DNA of 64,000 nt. It comes from Streptomyces lincolnensis. GTDB taxonomy: Bacteria > Actinomycetota > Actinomycetes > Streptomycetales > Streptomycetaceae. Location: contig NZ_CP016438.1 of NCBI RefSeq assembly GCF_001685355.1, positions 6,882,001 through 6,946,000 of the forward strand. The letters run 5' to 3'. The notes under the pieces are model-generated. The model was given only the letters and a program-made list of their open reading frames with translations, did no database searches and had not been told where the DNA came from. Below, piece after piece: positions 33,457 through 41,063 of this stretch. The position numbers and the translations under genes are program-made. Within the stretch, counting starts at the first letter, position 1; each line of letters opens with the position of its first letter.

Positions 33457-35144
33457 GCGTGGCCTCCAGGGACCGTACGACCGGAGACGGCACGTTCGGC
33501 TTCCACGGCGGGTTCTCGGTCGTGGCCCGGTTCAGCAGGACCTTCCCACGTCCCGAGCGGCAACCGCACCTCGAACTGGGCCCCGCCCCCGTCCGCCTCC
33601 GCCACCGACAGGGTCCCCTCGCACCGGGTCACGGCCTGCCGGACCAGCGCCAGGCCGAGGCCCCGCCCGCCCGGCCCGGCCGGCTTGGTGGAGAAGCCGC
33701 GCTGGAAGACCGTCTCGGCGTGCGCGGGATCGACGCCGAGGCCCGTGTCGGACACCCGCAGCACCAGTGCGCCGGCCTCGGCGTACGCGGTCACCGTCAC
33801 CCGCGCCCGCACGCTGCCCTGCGCCGCGTCCACCGCGTTGTCGATGAGGTTGCCGAGGATGGTCACCAGGTCCCGGGAGGGCAGGGACGGCGGGAGGAGA
33901 CCGTCGTCCAGGCGGCTGTCCTCGGACACCACCAGCTCCACGCCCCGCTCGTTGGCCTGCGCGGTCTTGCCGAGCAGCAGGGCGGCCAGCACCGGCTCGC
34001 CCACCGCCGCCACCACCTGGTCGGTCAGTGTCTGGGCCAGCTCCAGTTCGGCGGTCGCGAAGTCCACCGCCTGTTCCACCCGGCCCAACTCGATCAGGGA
34101 GACCACGGTGTGCAGCCGGTTCGCCGCCTCGTGGGCCTGCGAACGGAGCGCCTGGGTGAAACCGCGCTCGGAGTCCAACTCACCCATGAGGGACTGGAGT
34201 TCGGTGACATCGCGCAGGGTGACCACGGTGCCGCGGCGCTCGCCGCCGGACACCGGCGAGGTGTTCACCACCAGCACCCGGTCCGCGGTGAGGTGCACCT
34301 CGTCCACCCTCGGTTCGGACGCCAGCAGCGCCCCGGTCAGCGGGGCGGGCAGCCCGAGCTCCGCCACCGACCGGCCGATCACTTCGTCCTCCGAGGACAC
34401 ACCCAGCAGCTCCCGTCCGCCGTCGTTGATCAGCGCGACACGGTACTGCCCGTCCAGCATCAGCAGACCCTCGCGTACGGCGTGCAGCGCGGCCTGGTGG
34501 TAGTCGTGCATCCGGCTGAGCTCGGCCGCGTTCATTCCGTGGGTGTGGCGGCGCAGGCGGGCGTTGATGACGTACGTCCCGACCGCGCCCAGGGCCAGCG
34601 CACCGCCCGCGACGCCGAGGAGGGCGGTGAGCTGGCCCGAGACCCGCTTGCTGATCTCCTCGACCCGGATGCCGGCACTGACCAGGCCGATCACGTCATC
34701 GCCCGACCAGACGGGGGTGACCGCGCGGACCGAGGGGCCGAGGGTGCCGGTGTAGGTCTCGGTGAAGGAGCCGCCCGCCACCGCCGGGGCGATGTTGCCG
34801 CGGAAGGGCTTGCCGATCTCGTCCTGGCTGGGGTGGGTCCATCGGATGCCCTTGGGGTTCATGATCGTGACGAAGTCGACGTCGGCGTCCCGCATCACAC
34901 GCAACGCGTAGGGCTGGAGTTCGGCCGACGGATCGGCGGTCCCCATCGCCTCCCGCACCGACGGCGCGTCCGCGACGGACCGCGCCACGGCCATCGCCTG
35001 CCGCCGCGCCGAGTCCTCGGCCTGGCTGCGGTCGCTGACGTACGTGAACAGCGCGTATCCGGCCACGAGGACCGCTATCAGCACCGCCTGCATGGCGAAG
35101 AGCTGGGTGGCCAGGCTCCGGGGTGTCGGGACGGGGATGCGCAT
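33453..35144 (-). CDS. CitA/DcuS-family sensor histidine kinase
   Basis: A 563-residue membrane kinase; ATG 35144 (MRIPVPTPRSLATQLFAMQA) is used and a 67-residue extension is rejected as unlike the family. Two helices (about 14-35 and 172-194) flank an extracytoplasmic PDC/CACHE sensor domain with the ligand-type segment DFVTIMNPKGIRWTHP. A cytoplasmic PAS domain (about 210-310) precedes the SpoOB-type dimerisation helix with candidate phospho-His H338 (SQAHEAANRLH). The ATPase has N-L-I-D-N-A-V-D, D-T-G-L-G and G-R-G-L-G-L-A-L. Such kinases sense citrate, fumarate or succinate. Confidence 0.93.
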   Translation of the reverse strand: MRIPVPTPRSLATQLFAMQAVLIAVLVAGYALFTYVSDRSQAEDSARRQAMAVARSVADAPSVREAMGTADPSAELQPYALRVMRDADVDFVTIMNPKGIRWTHPSQDEIGKPFRGNIAPAVAGGSFTETYTGTLGPSVRAVTPVWSGDDVIGLVSAGIRVEEISKRVSGQLTALLGVAGGALALGAVGTYVINARLRRHTHGMNAAELSRMHDYHQAALHAVREGLLMLDGQYRVALINDGGRELLGVSSEDEVIGRSVAELGLPAPLTGALLASEPRVDEVHLTADRVLVVNTSPVSGGERRGTVVTLRDVTELQSLMGELDSERGFTQALRSQAHEAANRLHTVVSLIELGRVEQAVDFATAELELAQTLTDQVVAAVGEPVLAALLLGKTAQANERGVELVVSEDSRLDDGLLPPSLPSRDLVTILGNLIDNAVDAAQGSVRARVTVTAYAEAGALVLRVSDTGLGVDPAHAETVFQRGFSTKPAGPGGRGLGLALVRQAVTRCEGTLSVAEADGGGAQFEVRLPLGTWEGPAEPGHDREPAVEAERAVSGRTVPGGHA

Positions 35145-35295
35145 GTCGTCAGTCTGCCCCCATGGCTGATTGTGAACTAAATGAACGGAAGGGTGACCGC
35201 CCTCACAGGGCGGGAGATAGTCACGACATTCCCCATCCCATCCGGACGTGAGCCGCACGCCGGTGATGCCGACGAAGACGTCAAGGAGGGCAGCC

Positions 35296-36681
35296 GTGGC
35301 CGCCAGCACCCCCGAAACGGCCCCCAAAGCCAAACGGGACCGCACGCACTACCTGTACATCGCGGTGATCGTCGCGGTCGCCCTCGGCATCGCCGTCGGC
35401 ATGATCGCGCCGGACTTCGCGGTCGAGCTGAAGCCCATCGGAACGGGCTTCGTGAACCTGATCAAGATGATGATCTCGCCGATCATCTTCTGCACGATCG
35501 TGCTGGGCATCGGCTCGGTACGGAAGGCCGCCAAGGTCGGTGCCGTCGGCGGTATCGCGCTGGGCTACTTCACGATCATGTCGCTGGTCGCGCTGGGCAT
35601 CGGCCTGGTCGTCGGCAACATGCTGGACCCGGGCTCCGGCCTCGCGGTCACCGACGCGGTCAAGGACGCCGGCCAGGCGCAGGTCAGCGCGGAGGCCAAG
35701 GACACGACCGAGTTCCTGCTCGGCATCATCCCGACCACGATCGTCTCCGCCTTCACGGTGCCCGAGGTCCTCCAGACCCTGCTCATCGCGCTGCTGTGCG
35801 GCTTCGCCATCCAGTCCATGGGCTCGGCGGGACAGCCGATCCTGCGGGGCATCGAGCACATCCAGCGGCTGGTCTTCCGGGTCCTCGCCATGGTGATGTG
35901 GGCCGCTCCGGTCGGCGCCTTCGGCGCGATGGCCGCGGTCGTCGGTTCGGCGGGTGTGGACGCGCTGAAGGACCTCGCGATCCTGATGCTCGGCTTCTAC
36001 ACGACCTGTGTGCTGTTCGTCTTCATCGTGCTCGGCGCGCTGCTGCGGATCATCTCGGGCCTGAACATCTTCACGCTCTTCAAGTACCTGGGCCGCGAGT
36101 TCCTGCTGATCCTGTCGACCTCCTCCTCCGAGTCCGCGCTGCCGCGCCTCATCGCGAAGATGGAGCACCTGGGCATCAGCAAGCCCGTCGTCGGCATCAC
36201 CGTCCCGACCGGCTACTCCTTCAACCTCGACGGCACCATGATCTACATGACCATGGCCTCGCTGTTCATCGCCGACGCCATGGGCACGCCGATGTCGATC
36301 GGCGAGCAGATCCCGCTGCTGCTCTTCCTGCTCGTCGCCTCGAAGGGCGCCGCCGGTGTCACCGGCGCCGGTCTCGCGACGCTGGCCGGTGGCCTCCAGT
36401 CGCACAAGCCGGCCCTGGTGGACGGCATCGGTCTGATCGTCGGCATCGACCGCTTCATGAGCGAGGCGCGTGCCCTGACCAACTTCGCGGGCAACGCCGT
36501 CGCCACGGTCCTGATCGGCACCTGGACCAAGGAGATCGACCGCGAGCGCGTCGACCAGGTCCTCGCCGGTCACCTCCCCTTCGACGAGAAGACCCTGCTC
36601 GACGAGAACGACACCGAGCACGACGACGCCTCGCCGGAGGTCCCCGACCAGGGCGGCGAGAAGGAACTCGCCAAGGCCTGA
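35296..36681 (+). CDS. dctA: C4-dicarboxylate/cation symporter (DAACS family)
   Basis: A 461-residue transporter. GTG 35296 sits behind AAGGAGGGCAGCC; in-frame starts upstream at 35248 have no such site. The DAACS fold is evident: multiple helices, the serine-rich re-entrant loop LILSTSSSESALPRLI, the helix-7 motif GYSFNLDGTMIYMTMA, and the second hairpin SKGAAGVTGAGLATLAGGL, then D-R-F-M-S-E-A-R-A-L-T-N in helix 8. It imports succinate, fumarate or malate with cations. Divergent from the CitA-type two-component genes, with a 150-bp shared promoter region. Confidence 0.95.
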   Translation: MAASTPETAPKAKRDRTHYLYIAVIVAVALGIAVGMIAPDFAVELKPIGTGFVNLIKMMISPIIFCTIVLGIGSVRKAAKVGAVGGIALGYFTIMSLVALGIGLVVGNMLDPGSGLAVTDAVKDAGQAQVSAEAKDTTEFLLGIIPTTIVSAFTVPEVLQTLLIALLCGFAIQSMGSAGQPILRGIEHIQRLVFRVLAMVMWAAPVGAFGAMAAVVGSAGVDALKDLAILMLGFYTTCVLFVFIVLGALLRIISGLNIFTLFKYLGREFLLILSTSSSESALPRLIAKMEHLGISKPVVGITVPTGYSFNLDGTMIYMTMASLFIADAMGTPMSIGEQIPLLLFLLVASKGAAGVTGAGLATLAGGLQSHKPALVDGIGLIVGIDRFMSEARALTNFAGNAVATVLIGTWTKEIDRERVDQVLAGHLPFDEKTLLDENDTEHDDASPEVPDQGGEKELAKA

Positions 36682-36692
36682 GCCCCCCGACC

Positions 36693-36818
36693 GGGACGGG
36701 CCCGGCCTGAACCCGGGCCCGTCCCCTCATCGCCGGGCGGCTGAGTACTCCCCCGTAGCTCAGCCGCCCGGCCACCCTCTCGCGCCGAGCGACCGGATCA
36801 CCTCATGGTGGCCGGTCG
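36693..36818 (+). terminator. Three consecutive hairpins after dctA
   Basis: GGGACGGGCCCGG / CCGGGCCCGTCCC (36693-36725), GCCGGGCGGCTGAG / CTCAGCCGCCCGGC (36732-36772) and CGACCGG...CCGGTCG with inner CACC/GGTG (36790-36818), the last followed by TTCGGTTTTTCCGTTTTT. The final one is a classic Rho-independent terminator. The tandem set isolates dctA from the lanthipeptide cluster. Confidence 0.85.
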
Positions 36819-37167
36819 TTCGGTTTTTCCGTTTTTGCCGAGCATTTCGTGAAGTGAGGTGGTGTGGATCTTTGGAAAAGTGACGCCGGTCACAATCCGG
36901 CTAGTGTGGGTTGTGATTCCACTTGCTGTTTGCATACGGTTAACATGGTCAAGCGATCACCAAGAGATGGAAAAGCGCGGTGGTCGCGGCAAACGGGGAA
37001 CGGGGTAGTGCAATGGACCGGGGTGACTCCCGAAGGTTCCGGCATGTCCGGAACATCTTCTGATTCTTCCTTCTCGGCTTCACATTTTTTGTATCCGAGT
37101 TTTCTTGCCTGCGTGTGCCTTTCTGTGCCCGTAGGGGATTCATTCATGTGCTTGAGGGGAGAAGCGT
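36819..37167 (+). promoter_or_regulatory. AT-richer promoter region of the lanthipeptide cluster
   Basis: About 350 bp with noticeably lower GC than its surroundings and no gene. An imperfect inverted repeat CACAATCC...GGGTTGTG lies at about 36890-36914, followed by TTTGCATACGGTTAACATGG, which could hold a -10 region. The ribosome site GAGGGGA at 37154-37160 sets the LxmK start at 37168. No cluster-specific activator gene is nearby, so regulation is unclear. Confidence 0.5.
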
Positions 37168-38265
37168 ATGGCTGTCATGCAGAAAGAGGTCGTTCCGGTC
37201 GATCTGGACGCGGCTCCTGAGGTGGACGGGCTGCTGGTCGGCCTCGGCCTCGGGCGCTTCGTCCGGGACTCGGTCACCTCGCCCATCGGCCGGAACGACG
37301 CCTGGGCCGGCCTCACCGAGGGCGGCACCGACGTCTTCGTCAAGCGCCTCACGGGAGGCGACGCGGACATCCGTGCCCGGATGCGGCGCATGCTCGCCTT
37401 CGAGGAGTACGCCGCCGCGGCCCGCCCCGCCGGTCTGCGCCGGCCGGTGCTGCTGGGCAGCGACACCGAACGGCGCGTCGCCGTCTTCGAGAGGGTCGTC
37501 GACGCCGAGAACGGCGCTCAGCTGATGGTGGACGAGGCCTTCACCGGGGATCACGCCCGCGAGGTCGGACGCATCGTCGGCCGGCTGCACGCGACTCCGC
37601 CGCCGAACGGGCTGGACCTGGACGACGAGCCGCCGCCCTTCCCGCCGGTCTCCTTCCTGCGCGGCCTGCCCATGTCGGTCTACGTCGGATCCAGCGCGGC
37701 GGAACTGGAGGCGTGGCGGCTGCTCCAGCGGGACGCCGTGCTGGTCGCGGCGCTGGAGCGGCTGCGGGAGAGCGAGCGTGCCGCGCCCCGCGTGCCCTCG
37801 CACTGCGACTTCCGTGTCGACCAGCTGCTCATGCGGCCCGAGGCGATCTACGTCACCGACTGGGAGGAGTTCCGTCTCGCCGACCCCGCGCGGGACGTGG
37901 GGGCGTTCGCCGGGGAGTGGATCTACCGCTCGGTCCTGGACCTGGTGACCAACAGGGGCGACGCCGTGTTCACCGACGTCGAGTTCACGCACGAGCTGAT
38001 CATCGAGCGGGGTGCGGAGAAGATGCGCCGGCTGCTCCCCCTGGTCGAGGCGTTCTGGCGCGGTTACATAAGCGCTCGGGGGCAGGTCGACGACACGCTT
38101 CCGGTGCGTGCCACGGCATTCGCGGGCTGGCATCTGCTGGACCGGCTGGTGGCCGGCGCGCTTTCCTCGTCCCGGCTCAGCGGAATTCAGCGGGCGGCTG
38201 CCGGAGTGGGCCGCTCCGCCGTGGTGAACCCGGAGAAGTTCGCGGTCACCCTCGGATTCGTCTGA
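37168..38265 (+). CDS. lxmK: LxmK-like class V lanthipeptide kinase
   Basis: A 365-residue protein with the aminoglycoside-phosphotransferase/protein-kinase-like fold: GRNDAWAGLTEGGTDVFVKR (N-lobe Lys), HATPPP, the catalytic-loop analogue VPSHCDFRVDQLLMRP and the Mg-binding analogue YVTDWEEFRLADPARDVG. In class V lanthipeptide pathways (lexapeptide, cacaoidin) LxmK phosphorylates Ser/Thr of the precursor before elimination; the neighbouring HopA1-type protein would be the lyase. ATG 37168 follows GAGGGGA. First gene of the cluster. The kinase motif H-C-D-F-x-x-x-Q replaces the usual H-x-D-x-x-x-x-N. Pathway assignment rests on gene neighbourhood plus the fold. Confidence 0.85.
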   Translation: MAVMQKEVVPVDLDAAPEVDGLLVGLGLGRFVRDSVTSPIGRNDAWAGLTEGGTDVFVKRLTGGDADIRARMRRMLAFEEYAAAARPAGLRRPVLLGSDTERRVAVFERVVDAENGAQLMVDEAFTGDHAREVGRIVGRLHATPPPNGLDLDDEPPPFPPVSFLRGLPMSVYVGSSAAELEAWRLLQRDAVLVAALERLRESERAAPRVPSHCDFRVDQLLMRPEAIYVTDWEEFRLADPARDVGAFAGEWIYRSVLDLVTNRGDAVFTDVEFTHELIIERGAEKMRRLLPLVEAFWRGYISARGQVDDTLPVRATAFAGWHLLDRLVAGALSSSRLSGIQRAAAGVGRSAVVNPEKFAVTLGFV

Positions 38266-38306
38266 GTAAAGTAATGCCAGGAAAGATAAACGGGGGAATT
38301 ACTGTG

Positions 38307-39239
38307 ATGTTGTCATCGGGTGTACTCGATGTCATGAGAAGCGTTTCCGTTTCGTCGGACCGCGCCAAAGCCCTTGTCGGAGACCGGGAGATCGAGGCGG
38401 ACACCCCCCGGGAACTGCGCCGGATGCTCGCTGAGGCGCTCTACGACGTCTTCCACTCGGGCCAGGGCGACAGCAGGATTCCCACGCGTCTGCGGGACCC
38501 CGCCCTGGAAGCCCGGCTGGCGGCGGCCGTGCCCCATACCGAGATCGTCACGCGTGCCCGCGTCCAGTCGTCGCCGGAGCCGGACGGCAAGGGAGGGCTC
38601 CGGGTGTTGGTCGAGCGCGACGGCGTCCGGTTCTGGGCCCCGGCAGCCGTACTCGACGCGTCCGACCCCGCCCCGGGAGACATCGTGGGCCTGCGGATGC
38701 CGGCCGCCCGGCCCGGACTCTCCCCGGGGTTCTTCCTGGTCGACGGATCGCGGTCGCGCACCGGCGGGCGCGAGGTGCTGCGCCTGTACGTCAACGTCGT
38801 CGACGTGGACCGTGCCGTGCGGGTGTGGGGCGCGACCCTGGCCTTTCTGGAGGAGCAGGGACTCCCGTACCGGGCCAAGGTGTTGTCCGCCCCGGAGCTC
38901 TATCCCCGGCGCGACGCGGTCGTCGTCTACCTGGACGCCGCCGTGGCCGACGCGGCGCCCCGGCTCGCCGACCACGTACGACACCTGCCCGGCGTCGGCG
39001 CCGACGTCTCCTCCTTCGTCGAGGAACTGCACCCGGGGGTCGCCACGGCCTGGGAACCGGCCGACCCGCACAGCGGCAGGCAGGGCCTGAGCTTCGGACA
39101 GCACCGGGCCAGCGTGCTGGCCACCGCCCTGGTGGACAGCGCGGACCGGCCGGAGACGACGGAGCACACCGTCGCCGAGCAGTTCGCCCGTGCCGGTATC
39201 GACCCGGCCAACCCGGCACGCAATCTGCCCGTCGCCTGA
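38307..39239 (+). CDS. lxmY: LxmY-like HopA1-family phosphoSer/Thr lyase
   Basis: A 310-residue protein of the type III effector HopA1 family. GGGGGAA at 38292-38298 supports a start at GTG 38304 or ATG 38307. Family features include SPGFFLVDGSRSRTGG, LRLYVNVVDVDRAVRVWGAT, EEQGLPYRAKVLSAPELYPR and the downstream RRDAVVVYLDA. HopA1-type proteins in class V lanthipeptide clusters (LxmY) eliminate phosphate from phosphorylated Ser/Thr to give Dha/Dhb, a lyase role proposed from structural similarity to OspF/SpvC-type phosphothreonine lyases. It lies 40 bp after the kinase and 156 bp before the first precursor gene. Confidence 0.86.
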   Translation: MLSSGVLDVMRSVSVSSDRAKALVGDREIEADTPRELRRMLAEALYDVFHSGQGDSRIPTRLRDPALEARLAAAVPHTEIVTRARVQSSPEPDGKGGLRVLVERDGVRFWAPAAVLDASDPAPGDIVGLRMPAARPGLSPGFFLVDGSRSRTGGREVLRLYVNVVDVDRAVRVWGATLAFLEEQGLPYRAKVLSAPELYPRRDAVVVYLDAAVADAAPRLADHVRHLPGVGADVSSFVEELHPGVATAWEPADPHSGRQGLSFGQHRASVLATALVDSADRPETTEHTVAEQFARAGIDPANPARNLPVA

Positions 39240-39395
39240 ACCCGCGGGCGCCCACCGCCCAGGCCGGGCGCCCGCGACGACACCGCCCTTTTCCGGCACG
39301 GAGTCCCTGACGCGCACCGAGCCCACCGCTGGAAGCGCCGACGACCTGTCGACGCCTCCTGCCCTGAGTTCGGGCAAGACAGCGAAAGGAACAGC

Positions 39396-39563
39396 GTGAA
39401 CAGCAACGACAGCATCATGGAACTCGTCGCCGGTTACGAGACCTACATGGACGCCGACGAGCTCGACGTCACCGCGGTCGCCGACGCCCCGGCCACCACC
39501 TGGTACTGCGCCTCCGCAGCGGCCAGCTTCATCAGCGCGGCCACGTACGAGGCCACCTGCTGA
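39396..39563 (+). CDS. Class V lanthipeptide precursor peptide 1
   Basis: A 55-residue peptide, GTG 39396 behind GAAAGGA. The leader is acidic with the conserved-looking M-E-L-V-A-G-Y-E-T-Y segment and ends near DAPATTW. The probable core (about residue 32 on) holds seven Ser/Thr (T34, T35, S40, S44, S47, T50, T54) and two Cys (C38 and C-terminal C55). Many Ala between Ser (ASAAASFISAAT) is typical of class V cores, where D-Ala from reduced Dha is common. T50 to C55 fits an AviMeCys ring made with the decarboxylase at 43852. Y37 and Y51 are potential glycosylation points if the neighbouring glycosyltransferases act on the peptide. The cleavage site is not known. Confidence 0.85.
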   Translation: MNSNDSIMELVAGYETYMDADELDVTAVADAPATTWYCASAAASFISAATYEATC

Positions 39564-39579
39564 CGATCGGCGTGCGATG

Positions 39580-39612
39580 GCCCGTCGCTCCGGGGCAAGC
39601 GGAGCGACGGGC
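39580..39612 (+). terminator. Attenuator hairpin after precursor 1
   Basis: GCCCGTCGCTCCG pairs perfectly with CGGAGCGACGGGC across a 7-base loop, 16 bp after the stop of precursor 1. Partial termination or 3' protection here would raise the ratio of precursor to processing enzymes. Confidence 0.8.
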
Positions 39613-39690
39613 GGCCCGTCCGATCCCCCCTCGAGTCATCCGACTTCGAGACGTCCTGTCCCACGTCACACGACACCAAGGAGAGAACTC

Positions 39691-39876
39691 ATGGAGAAGG
39701 CCACGTCCATCGTAGAGCTGCTGTCCGGCTACGAGGCCTACAGCTCCGCGGAGGAGATCAACCTGTCCGCCGCCACCGACGCCCCGGCCACCACCTGGGG
39801 CTGCGCCGCCGTCTCGGCGAGCGTCAGCTGGATGAGCGGCCAGGTCGTGTCCAAGACCGTGGACGACGGCTGCTGA
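39691..39876 (+). CDS. Class V lanthipeptide precursor peptide 2
   Basis: A 61-residue peptide, ATG 39691 behind AAGGAGAGAAC. It aligns with precursor 1 through the leader (SIVELLSGYEAY versus SIMELVAGYETY) and exactly at D30-A-P-A-T-T-W36 and C38. The core differs: T34, T35, S42, S44, S46, S49, S54, T56 and Cys C38 and C61. The run AAVSASVSWMSG is typical of class V cores. T56 is five residues before the C-terminal Cys, as T50 is in precursor 1, so a ring of the same size is predicted. No tyrosine occurs in this core. Confidence 0.86.
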   Translation: MEKATSIVELLSGYEAYSSAEEINLSAATDAPATTWGCAAVSASVSWMSGQVVSKTVDDGC

Positions 39877-39899
39877 CCTCGGTCGACAGCGTGTGAAAC

Positions 39900-39930
39900 G
39901 GCGTGCGCGGACCACAGGTCCGCGCACGCC
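39900..39930 (+). terminator. Attenuator hairpin after precursor 2
   Basis: GGCGTGCGCGGACC pairs perfectly (14 bp) with GGTCCGCGCACGCC across ACA, 23 bp after precursor 2 and 48 bp before the methyltransferase start. Without a T-tract it would act as a leaky terminator or stabiliser. Confidence 0.8.
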
Positions 39931-39977
39931 CCCCGCAAGAGCACCAGCCCGCCCGTCCCACCATGAGGCACGCACAC

Positions 39978-41012
39978 ATGGCAGAGCCCCAGCCCTACGA
40001 GAAACTCCTGTCCCTGGCCGACCTCCTCGCCCCGTCCGCCATCCGTGCCGCGGCCACACTCCGCCTCGCGGACCACCTCCACGCCGGCGCGACCACCTCC
40101 GCCGCGCTGGCCGAACGCGCCGGAACCCGGCCGGACGTCACCGACGCGCTGCTGCGGTACCTGACGGAGCTCGGCATCCTCACGACGGACGAGGCGCCCA
40201 CGACGGACGCCGTAACCCACTACGCCCTCACCGCACTCGGTGAGCCCCTGCTCTCCGACCACCCCCGCAGCGTGCGGGAAGTGCTGCGCGGCGACAGCAT
40301 GATCGGCCACGGCACCCGCGCCCTGCTCCATCTCGACCACACCGTTCGCACCGGCGAACCCTCCCACTTCGCCGAACCCGGCGGCGGCTACTGGGAGACC
40401 GTCAACAACGACCCCGCGTACGCCGGGGAGTGGGCGCAGCAGGCCCGAGCGGTCGACGCCCACGCGGACCTGCCGCTGGCCTGGGGCGCCGAGCAGATCG
40501 TCACCGCCTACGACTGGAGCCGGGCGCGCACCGTGGTGGACGTGGGCGGGCACCTCGGCGTCATCCTGCTGGCGCTGCTGCGCCGGCACCCTCATCTGCG
40601 GGGCACCCTGGTCGACCTGAAGAACGTCGCCGAGCAGGCCGCCGCCCGGTTCGCGCGCAGCGACGCGGCCGACCGGGCCGAAGCGGTGGTGGGCAGCTTC
40701 TTCGAACCGCTGCCCGCCGGCGCCGACGTCTACCTGCTCTCCGCGATCCTCGCGGACTGGGACGACAAGGACGCCGTACGGATTCTGGAGAACTGCCGGG
40801 AAGCGGCGGGGCCGCACGGGCGGATCCTCCTCGCCGACGTGGCGATGCCGCTGCACGGAGCGGCCACGGAACTTCAGTACCGCTCGATGATGCCCGCTCC
40901 CGCCCGCGACGCCGCCGAACTGGAGGCCCTCTGCGCCACGGCGGGCCTGCGGGTCACCTGGCGGGGGCCCGCCACCGGCGTGCGCACCCTGCTGGAACTC
41001 GCCGCGCGCTGA
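39978..41012 (+). CDS. SAM-dependent methyltransferase (O-methyltransferase family fold)
   Basis: A 344-residue protein with an N-terminal winged-helix dimerisation domain (about 10-100) and a class I methyltransferase domain: VVDVGGHLGVILLALL for SAM, DLKNV, and LLSAILADWDDKDAVRILEN as the acid/base-side helix typical of PF00891-type enzymes. ATG 39978 is preferred to 39963 because GAGG lies 9 bases before it. In the lexapeptide cluster a methyltransferase N,N-dimethylates the peptide N-terminus; this one may modify the peptide N-terminus, a side chain or a sugar. It is the first gene after the precursors. Confidence 0.85.
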   Translation: MAEPQPYEKLLSLADLLAPSAIRAAATLRLADHLHAGATTSAALAERAGTRPDVTDALLRYLTELGILTTDEAPTTDAVTHYALTALGEPLLSDHPRSVREVLRGDSMIGHGTRALLHLDHTVRTGEPSHFAEPGGGYWETVNNDPAYAGEWAQQARAVDAHADLPLAWGAEQIVTAYDWSRARTVVDVGGHLGVILLALLRRHPHLRGTLVDLKNVAEQAAARFARSDAADRAEAVVGSFFEPLPAGADVYLLSAILADWDDKDAVRILENCREAAGPHGRILLADVAMPLHGAATELQYRSMMPAPARDAAELEALCATAGLRVTWRGPATGVRTLLELAAR

Positions 41013-41063
41013 GCGTGTCCCTGTCGGCCCCGTCCGGCGTATTCGAGTGAAAGGAAGCCACCC

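Noticed and set aside
36751..36764. tRNA-like GTAGCTCAG motif
   Set aside because: It lies in the loop and right arm of a 14-bp terminator hairpin after dctA, and no acceptor, anticodon or T arms can be formed around it.
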